Assembly (NCBI RefSeq): GCF_009363615.1
Contig: NZ_CP045384.1
Coordinates: 1,424,501 to 1,488,500 of the forward strand
Origin: Ruegeria sp. THAF33
GTDB taxonomy: Bacteria; Pseudomonadota; Alphaproteobacteria; Rhodobacterales; Rhodobacteraceae
Direction of reading: 5' to 3'
DNA length: 64,000 nt
The stretch's first letter is position 1. Every line of letters starts with the position of its first letter. Shown here piece by piece: positions 58,807-64,000 of the stretch. A program made the translations under genes and the position numbers. The notes under the pieces were generated by a model. The model had not been told where the DNA came from, ran no database searches, and saw only the letters and a program-made list of their open reading frames with translations.

Positions 58807-59562
58807 ATGCCGGACGCTGGCCCCTCGTTCACGATCAAACTGGCGGAAACCCAGGACGAACTGCGCGCAGCGCAGCGGTTGCGTTATGACGTATTTGTGC
58901 GCGAACTCGGCGGCGGAGGGGCTCTGGTCGATCATGTGGCCAGGCTGGAACGGGACCGGTTTGATCCTTATTTCGATCACATGCTGGCCATTGATGATGC
59001 GACCGGAGAAGTTGTCGGCGTTTACAGGCTGTTACCGGGTGATCGCGCCGCTGAATTGGGGCAGTTTTATTCCGAAGACGAATACGATCTGAGCGTTCTC
59101 AAGCAAAGTGGCCGCAAGTTGCTGGAACTGGGCCGGTCGTGCCTGCACAGGGACTACCGGGGCGGTACGGCCATGTATCATCTCTGGAATGGTCTCTCTC
59201 GCTATGTGGCCGAACGCCAGATCAAAGTTCTGTTTGGCGTCGCCAGCTTTCACGGCACGGATGTTCAGGAACTGGCCCAGCCGCTGTCGATGCTGCATCA
59301 CAATCATCTGGCGCCGCCAGACCTGCGGGTGCGCGCCCAGCCGAGCGTGTTTCAGACCATGGATCTTGTCGCACCGGACGCGCTGGATCGTCGCCGTGCC
59401 ATGGTACAGGTTCCGGCCCTGATCAAAGCCTATCTGAGGCTTGGCGGGTTTGTGGGTGAGGGGGCGTTTATCGATCATTCCTTCAACACCACCGATGTGT
59501 GCCTGATCCTGGATACGACCCGTATGAACGAGCGGCAGAAGCGCATCTATGGCGGAGCTTGA
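58807..59562 (+). CDS. olsB: L-ornithine N-alpha-acyltransferase
   Basis: 251 residues of the acyl-ACP-dependent GNAT class: LRYDVFVRELGGGGALVDHVARLERDRFDPYFDHMLAIDD, VVGVYRLLPG, LELGRSCLHRDYRGGTAMYHLWNGL and CLILDTTRM. It makes lyso-ornithine lipid, which OlsA then acylates. The gene overlaps olsA by 14 nt. Ornithine lipids are common in roseobacters and replace phospholipids under phosphate stress. Confidence 0.92.
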   Translation: MPDAGPSFTIKLAETQDELRAAQRLRYDVFVRELGGGGALVDHVARLERDRFDPYFDHMLAIDDATGEVVGVYRLLPGDRAAELGQFYSEDEYDLSVLKQSGRKLLELGRSCLHRDYRGGTAMYHLWNGLSRYVAERQIKVLFGVASFHGTDVQELAQPLSMLHHNHLAPPDLRVRAQPSVFQTMDLVAPDALDRRRAMVQVPALIKAYLRLGGFVGEGAFIDHSFNTTDVCLILDTTRMNERQKRIYGGA

Positions 59563-60403
59563 TCCGGTGAATGATCCGCTTTGGAACAGTGAGGATGCAC
59601 CGGATCCGATCGAACTGGGTTTTGTCGGCTGGATTCTGGTGATCCTGAGGGGCTTGCCCTTGGCCATCCTTGTGTTCGGTGGGCTGCTTGTTCTGTTGGC
59701 CATTCGATTGATCGAGTTGCCGCTTTTCGGTGTTCGTCGCCCCGTTACACCGTTCATCAGCCAGTTCGTGTGTCGAAACGCGTTCCGGATCCTAGGAATC
59801 GGATTTCGCTGCTCGGGCGCGTTGATGAAGGAACACGGTGCCGTTGTCGCCAATCACACATCCTGGCTGGATATCTTTGCCCTGAACGCCCGAAAAAGGG
59901 TCTACTTCGTGTCCAAGGCAGAAGTTGCAACCTGGCCGGGTATCGGGTGGTTGGCACGGGCCACCGGGACCGTATTCATCGAAAGGGATCGCAAAAAGGC
60001 GCGCGAGCAGACGGCGATCTTCGAAGAACGCCTGAAGGCCGGACACAAGCTGTTGTTTTTTCCCGAGGGCACTTCGACCGATGGATTGCGAGTTTTGCCA
60101 TTTAAAACAACGCTCTTTGCCGCTTTCTTCGCAGACGAGCTGCGGGATTTCATGTATGTCCAACCGGTCTCGGTGGTGTTTCACGCGCCGAAAGGTCAGC
60201 CTGACCGGTTCTATGGCTGGTGGGGCGATATGGATTTCGCGCCTCATCTGCTCAAGACATTGGGCGCGCGCAGGCAGGGGGCCGTTGAACTGATCTATCA
60301 CTCTCCCGCCCGGGTCAGGGATTTCGCCAACCGCAAGGAACTGGCGGCCCATTGCGAGGCGGCAGTGCGCCACGCGCATGCATTGGCGCGACTTGAAAAA
60401 TAA
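59549..60403 (+). CDS. olsA: Lyso-ornithine lipid O-acyltransferase
   Basis: 284 residues of the PlsC family. One membrane helix (LVILRGLPLAILVFGGLLVLLAI) precedes the acyltransferase motifs VANHTSWLDIFAL (HxxxxD), GIGWLARATGTVFIERDR and LLFFPEGTSTDGLRVLPFKTTLF. Acts at the inner membrane on the OlsB product. Encoded just upstream of the rpsB promoter. Confidence 0.92.
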   Translation: MAELDPVNDPLWNSEDAPDPIELGFVGWILVILRGLPLAILVFGGLLVLLAIRLIELPLFGVRRPVTPFISQFVCRNAFRILGIGFRCSGALMKEHGAVVANHTSWLDIFALNARKRVYFVSKAEVATWPGIGWLARATGTVFIERDRKKAREQTAIFEERLKAGHKLLFFPEGTSTDGLRVLPFKTTLFAAFFADELRDFMYVQPVSVVFHAPKGQPDRFYGWWGDMDFAPHLLKTLGARRQGAVELIYHSPARVRDFANRKELAAHCEAAVRHAHALARLEK

Positions 60404-60414
60404 GGCTTTGACCC

Positions 60415-60443
60415 TTGCACTGCCTTCAAACCTGCCGTATACG
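60415..60443 (+). promoter_or_regulatory. rpsB-tsf promoter
   Basis: TTGCAC (60415-60420), a 17-bp spacer and TATACG (60438-60443). The predicted leader is about 120 nt. Confidence 0.75.
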
Positions 60444-60462
60444 CGCGCCATTCAAACCCGCA

Positions 60463-60508
60463 GGCGGGGTTTGGGCCTTGTAGGGGAGACATCCCTATCT
60501 GGCCCGCC
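60463..60508 (+). promoter_or_regulatory. Structured rpsB leader
   Basis: GGCGGG (60463-60468) pairs with CCCGCC (60503-60508), enclosing TAGGG/CCCTA (60481-60485, 60493-60497). This lies in the predicted leader of rpsB, where S2 could act as an autogenous repressor. No known leader family is claimed. Confidence 0.45.
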
Positions 60509-60569
60509 GGTTGGAGCATTTGCTTCTTTCACCCCCGCCGAGGCGTAAACCGGAAAAGGAAAACACAGC

Positions 60570-61370
60570 ATGGCTCTTCCCGAGTTCACCATGCGTCAGC
60601 TGCTGGAAGCTGGCGTTCACTTCGGCCACCAGACACAGCGTTGGAATCCCCGCATGGGCCCGTTCATCTACGGCTCGCGCAATGGCATCCACATCATGGA
60701 CCTGACCCAGACCGTTCCGATGCTGGACCAGGCTTTGCAGGCCGTTCGTGACACCGTTGCCAAAGGTGGCCGCGTTTTGTTCGTTGGTACCAAGCGTCAG
60801 GCTGCTGGCCCGATCGCAGAAGCGGCTGAAAAGTCGGCTCAGTACTACATGAACCACCGCTGGCTGGGCGGCACGCTGACCAACTGGAAAACCGTTTCCC
60901 AGTCGATCAACCGTCTGAACCAGATCGACGAAGCGATGGAATCGGGCGCCGAAGGCCTGACCAAGAAAGAGCGTCTGGGCATGGAGCGTGACCAGGCCAA
61001 GCTGCAGGCTTCGCTGGGCGGTATCCGCGAGATGGGCGGCGTACCTGATCTGCTGTTCGTCATCGACGTCAAGAAAGAAGCACTGGCCATCGCCGAAGCC
61101 AACAAGCTGGGTATCCCGGTTGTGGCTGTTGTCGACACCAACTGCTCGCCCGACGGTGTTGATTACATCATCCCTGGCAACGATGACGCAGCCCGCGCGA
61201 TCTCGCTGTACTGCGATCTGGCCGCACGTGCCGCTCTGGACGGCATGACCGCTCAGCTGGGTGCCGCTGGCGTTGATTTGGGTGAATTCGAAGAAGCGCC
61301 GGTTGAAGAAGCCGTTGCGGAAGAAGCACCCGCTGAAGAAGCTGCTCCGGAAGCCAAAGCCGAAGCGTAA
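60570..61370 (+). CDS. rpsB: Ribosomal protein S2
   Basis: 266 residues: [69 protein letters not shown] and [50 protein letters not shown] are full S2. A low-complexity Glu/Ala tail ([21 protein letters not shown]) follows, as in relatives. Paired with tsf downstream; pyrH is not next in line here. Confidence 0.97.
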   Translation: MALPEFTMRQLLEAGVHFGHQTQRWNPRMGPFIYGSRNGIHIMDLTQTVPMLDQALQAVRDTVAKGGRVLFVGTKRQAAGPIAEAAEKSAQYYMNHRWLGGTLTNWKTVSQSINRLNQIDEAMESGAEGLTKKERLGMERDQAKLQASLGGIREMGGVPDLLFVIDVKKEALAIAEANKLGIPVVAVVDTNCSPDGVDYIIPGNDDAARAISLYCDLAARAALDGMTAQLGAAGVDLGEFEEAPVEEAVAEEAPAEEAAPEAKAEA

Positions 61371-61394
61371 GCTGCCCGTCACGTAAATGACATA

Positions 61395-61417
61395 TGGGGC
61401 AGGGTAGACCTGCCCCA
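61395..61417 (+). other. Hairpin between rpsB and tsf
   Basis: TGGGGCAGG (61395-61403) pairs perfectly with CCTGCCCCA (61409-61417) around GTAGA. No T tract follows, so it may partially attenuate or protect the rpsB message instead of terminating it. Confidence 0.6.
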
Positions 61418-61446
61418 ATTCCATTTGAATTGAGGAGAGCCTAAAG

Positions 61447-62322
61447 ATGGCAATCACAGCAGCAATGGTTAAAGAACTGCGCGACTCGACCGGCGCAGGC
61501 ATGATGGACGCGAAAAAAGCGCTGACTGAAACTGGCGGCAACATGGATGAAGCCGTTGACTGGCTGCGCACCAAAGGTTTGGCCAAGGCGGCCAAGAAAT
61601 CGGGCCGTACCGCAGCTGAAGGTCTGGTTGCAGTGCATGTCGATGGCGGCAACGGTGTTGCTGTTGAAGTGAACTCGGAAACCGACTTTGTCGCGAAAAA
61701 CGCCGAGTTCCAGGAAATGGTCGGCAAGATTGCATATGCGGCTGAAGGCGTCGACAATGTAGAGGAACTGTTGGCAGCAGATCTGGGCGGTAAGTCCGTC
61801 GCGGACACCCTGACTGACAAAATCGCCACCATCGGTGAAAACATGTCGGTGCGTCGCATGGCGAAACTGTCGGGCGACACCGTTGTGTCCTATGTCCACA
61901 ATGCGGCCACCAACGGCATGGGCAAAATCGGCGTTCTGGTTGCTTTGACCGGTGGCGACGAAGCGATTGGCAAGCAGGTTGCAATGCACATCGCGGCTGT
62001 GAACCCGGCGGCCCTGTCCGAAGCAGACATGGACCCGGCGGTTGTCGAGAAAGAAAAGCAAGTCCAGATGGACATCGCCCGCGAATCCGGCAAGCCGGAG
62101 CAGGTGATCGAAAAGATGATCGAAGGCCGCATGAAGAAATTCGTCGCGGAATCGACTCTGCTGAACCAGCAATTTGTCGTGAACCCTGACCTGACCGTCG
62201 AAGCAGCGGCCAAGGAAGCAGGCGCGACCATCACCGGCTTCATCCGTCTGGAAGTTGGCGAAGGCATCGTGGTTGAAAAAGAAGATTTCGCCGCCGAAGT
62301 CGCCAAAGCCGCGCAAGGCTAA
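61447..62322 (+). CDS. tsf: Translation elongation factor Ts
   Basis: 291 residues. [59 protein letters not shown] starts the protein; [14 protein letters not shown] and the middle core domain follow. It exchanges GDP for GTP on EF-Tu. GAGGAG lies upstream. A terminator follows at 62368. pyrH would normally come next in many genomes but is absent. Confidence 0.97.
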   Translation: MAITAAMVKELRDSTGAGMMDAKKALTETGGNMDEAVDWLRTKGLAKAAKKSGRTAAEGLVAVHVDGGNGVAVEVNSETDFVAKNAEFQEMVGKIAYAAEGVDNVEELLAADLGGKSVADTLTDKIATIGENMSVRRMAKLSGDTVVSYVHNAATNGMGKIGVLVALTGGDEAIGKQVAMHIAAVNPAALSEADMDPAVVEKEKQVQMDIARESGKPEQVIEKMIEGRMKKFVAESTLLNQQFVVNPDLTVEAAAKEAGATITGFIRLEVGEGIVVEKEDFAAEVAKAAQG

Positions 62323-62367
62323 AAGGGCACAGGGAAAGTGCCAGCAACGGCCTTTCCCAACAAACCT

Positions 62368-62398
62368 AAAGGGTTACGCACTGCGTAACCCTTTTTTT
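62368..62398 (+). terminator. Rho-independent terminator after tsf
   Basis: AAAGGGTTACGC (62368-62379) pairs with GCGTAACCCTTT (62383-62394) across a 3-nt loop, then seven T (62392-62398). Confidence 0.9.
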
Positions 62399-62689
62399 CT
62401 GCCATCGGCGGATTTCAAAATTCTGAAATGTAGAGAAGAATTGGAGGGCCCCGCATGATGGGGATGGTCGAGGCCCCCCAAAATTCCGACACCGGTACGC
62501 GGACAAATAGGCGCCCCCTTGTCAGAGTGATCGGAGAGCTTTGTTATTGCAAAGATCCAATCCAATGTTCCCTGGCTAAAGCCACCACTCACGGAACACT
62601 CTCACTTTGCAACTTTTCCGATTGGTTTGAAAAGTAGTGATTTCCTTACCTAGGGTAAACTGACGCGGGATAGCGTCAAAATATTGCGG
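62399..62689. other. Intergenic region between the tsf terminator and the LuxR-type gene
   Basis: About 290 bp without a credible gene; a 60-codon plus-strand frame (62455-62637) has no ribosome site or family resemblance. It contains TTACC-TAG-GGTAA (62646-62658) and a hairpin GACGC-GGGATA-GCGTC (62662-62677), the latter 13 bp past the end of the leftward LuxR-type gene and perhaps marking its transcript end. Confidence 0.4.
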
Positions 62690-63445
62690 TTATGCTTCCA
62701 TAATGAACATCTGGTTGTGCAGTGACGCCTTGAGAACCGCTTGCGCCGTCGTTTCGACCGAAAGCGCCTCGCGCGCGAGTCGCAGGTGCTTTTCCACCGT
62801 TGCAGATGTCAGACCCATCAGCAGCGCGATGTCCTGAGTGGTTTTCCCGTCACCAACCCACTGCAAAGCTTCGCGTTGGCGTTTGGTAAGTGCCCGGTTC
62901 GGCGGATGGAACGGCAATGTCAGGATTTTCAGGTGGGCGACATTGTTCATAAGTAGAATGTCGTCGCCGTGCTCTTCCCAGACCGCATCCACATCCTCCT
63001 GGCTCAACCCATTATTGGCCGACAGGGAAATCGCCCCTTTCGAGCGCATGGAAACCGAGTTGAAGCTGACGGTATAACCGGAAACCACGCCCATGGATTT
63101 GTTGAACTCGAAAACTTCGCGTTCCTTTGCGGTCATCGTCCCGCCCGAGTTCATGTCCTGCAACATTTTCCAGCTGGCGGCGCCTTCGTTGTCCAAGGCC
63201 CACTTCAACATCGGAGCGTGAAAATACAGTCCATCCTTGATGAATCCGTCCACATAGGCCCGCTTGTGGTTCGTCAGGATTACGAAATCTTCTGGATCAC
63301 CCAGAGACGTGGCCGTCCGGAATTGCGTGTACCCATAGATCAGGCGGGTAAAACCAAATTCGGCCATTTGGCGGCAATGTGCATCCCACAGGTCTTCCAG
63401 GGTTTTGGCGTAGCTGACAAACCGAAGATATTCCTTGAGCTTCAT
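62690..63445 (-). CDS. LuxR-family autoinducer-binding regulator (solo candidate)
   Basis: 251 residues. The N-terminal half is an autoinducer-binding domain (GFTRLIYGYTQFRT, KDGLYFHAPMLKWALDNEGAASW, MGVVSGYTVSF). The C-terminal half is a LuxR helix-turn-helix (LTKRQREALQWVGDGKTTQDIALLMGLTSATVEKHLRLAREAL). In classical LuxR proteins the ligand pocket has a conserved DP; here the aligned pair reads DG. No luxI-type synthase is in the window. Its start overlaps the aroQ stop by 4 nt, so it is translated from the aroQ transcript. Confidence 0.86.
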   Translation of the reverse strand: MKLKEYLRFVSYAKTLEDLWDAHCRQMAEFGFTRLIYGYTQFRTATSLGDPEDFVILTNHKRAYVDGFIKDGLYFHAPMLKWALDNEGAASWKMLQDMNSGGTMTAKEREVFEFNKSMGVVSGYTVSFNSVSMRSKGAISLSANNGLSQEDVDAVWEEHGDDILLMNNVAHLKILTLPFHPPNRALTKRQREALQWVGDGKTTQDIALLMGLTSATVEKHLRLAREALSVETTAQAVLKASLHNQMFIMEA

Positions 63446-63891
63446 GTCGTGCTGCCTGCTTTCAGATGAGCCGCGAGCGCATCCAGCGCGAGGATATAGC
63501 TGTGGGCACCGAATCCACAGATCTGACCCAGTGCGACAGGGGCTATGTAGGACCTGTGCCGAAACGTTTCCCGGGCATGAATGTTGGAAAGATGCACTTC
63601 AACAACCGGCAGTTCCACCGATGCAATCGCATCCATAAGGGCAATCGACGTATGCGTGAACGCGCCTGCGTTCAGTATCAGCCCGCTTTGTACACCGCGG
63701 GCCGCGTGAATGGCGTCAAGCAGCACACCTTCGTGATTGGATTGCAGGTGGGTGACGTCCAGCCCAATGGAGGCGCCATGCTGAACGCAACGATCCTCGA
63801 TCATATGTAGTGTCGTGCTGCCGTAAACCTCGGGCTGCCGTGTGCCAAGCAGATTGAGGTTTGGGCCATTCAATACCAAAACGTTATGCAT
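63442..63891 (-). CDS. aroQ: 3-dehydroquinate dehydratase, type II
   Basis: 149 residues: VLVLNGPNLNLLGTRQPEVYGSTTL with catalytic Tyr23, LQSNHEGVLLDAIHAA, GLILNAGAFTHTSIALMDAI and PVVEVHLSNIHARETFRHRSYIAPVALGQICGFG. It catalyses the third shikimate step. Overlaps the LuxR-type gene by 4 nt. Its promoter should lie in 63892-64000. In many alphaproteobacteria accB-accC follow aroQ; here the LuxR-type gene does. Confidence 0.96.
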   Translation of the reverse strand: MHNVLVLNGPNLNLLGTRQPEVYGSTTLHMIEDRCVQHGASIGLDVTHLQSNHEGVLLDAIHAARGVQSGLILNAGAFTHTSIALMDAIASVELPVVEVHLSNIHARETFRHRSYIAPVALGQICGFGAHSYILALDALAAHLKAGSTT

Positions 63892-64000
63892 GTTTTCACG
63901 ATCCCCATACTTGGTTCATAGACGCGAAAAGGCCGGGTTGTCTACCTGACTTTGGTGGATTGAATACAGACAGTTGCCCTGAAAACAGACCTTGAGATGG

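Noticed and set aside
60495..61880. 461-codon minus-strand open frame over rpsB and tsf
   Set aside because: Antisense of certain ribosomal and elongation factor genes.
62455..62637. 60-codon frame after tsf
   Set aside because: No ribosome site, no recognisable family, and composition like intergenic DNA.
62646..62658. Lux-box-like TTACC-TAG-GGTAA
   Set aside because: It lies downstream of the leftward LuxR-type gene rather than at a promoter, and is too short for a lux box.

Overview
The window looks like chromosomal DNA from an alphaproteobacterium of the order Rhodobacterales, most likely a marine member of the Roseobacter group. Supporting signs are a circularly permuted two-piece tmRNA with the tag ANDNRAPVAVAA, the CtrA cell-cycle regulators (ctrA, sciP, chpT), lpxI in the lipid A pathway, the ornithine-lipid pair olsB-olsA, a ribosomal protein L21 with a long C-terminal extension, and the DMSP genes dmdA and acuI. 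The DNA is GC-rich by eye and evenly composed. I saw no insertion sequence, phage gene, integrase or CRISPR array.

Positions 1-7933 are mostly minus-strand: sspB, the chromate pair chrB-chrA, a SnoaL-like protein, the tmRNA gene ssrA, a DUF4345 membrane protein, a cysteine-free tenA, a multi-pass membrane protein, an SBP56-type methanethiol oxidase and a GntR-type regulator. Diverging from the regulator, 8022-12238 reads DUF2182 protein, DUF1326 protein, DinB-like protein, dmdA (DMSP demethylase) and acuI (acryloyl-CoA reductase). Demethylation of DMSP leads to methanethiol, which the SBP56-type enzyme can oxidise, so the two arms plausibly form one methylated-sulfur neighbourhood around a shared regulator.

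Positions 12420-24174 carry an envelope and isoprenoid cluster: frr, uppS, cdsA, dxr, rseP, a 42-residue membrane protein, bamA, skp, fabZ, lpxA, lpxI, lpxB and a CadD-like membrane protein. Positions 24274-31884 hold an AhpD-like protein, mnmA, sciP, ctrA, ligA, recG and a 40-residue membrane protein whose upstream region carries four GTTC repeats, including an alphaproteobacterial LexA-type box. This is the strongest candidate here for an undescribed unit: an SOS-induced small membrane protein analogous to Caulobacter SidA.

Positions 32068-40239 contain housekeeping and accessory genes: marC, an IscU-like scaffold, hisI, gluQ, a methyltransferase, trmFO, a crotonase-fold protein lacking the usual catalytic glutamates, a thioesterase, a DUF1127 protein, a MocR-type regulator and a second SnoaL-like protein. 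Positions 40388-41483 are rplM-rpsI with promoter and terminator. Positions 41504-48089 form a leftward branched-chain-type ABC transporter operon containing an acyl-CoA synthetase. After an oxidoreductase, an alanine-rich hendecad-repeat protein, tRNA-Ser(CGA) and two DUF2059 paralogues, a block from rplU to proA follows (52287-57879). The window ends with chpT, a DUF3553 protein, olsB-olsA, rpsB-tsf, a LuxR-type regulator without a visible synthase gene, and aroQ.

Other notable signals are a 19-bp-arm dyad that would bury the ligA start codon, a 15-bp-arm dyad in front of chrB, tandem TGTCTGACA-type operators beside the GntR gene, and an unassigned intergenic hairpin at 36614-36685.
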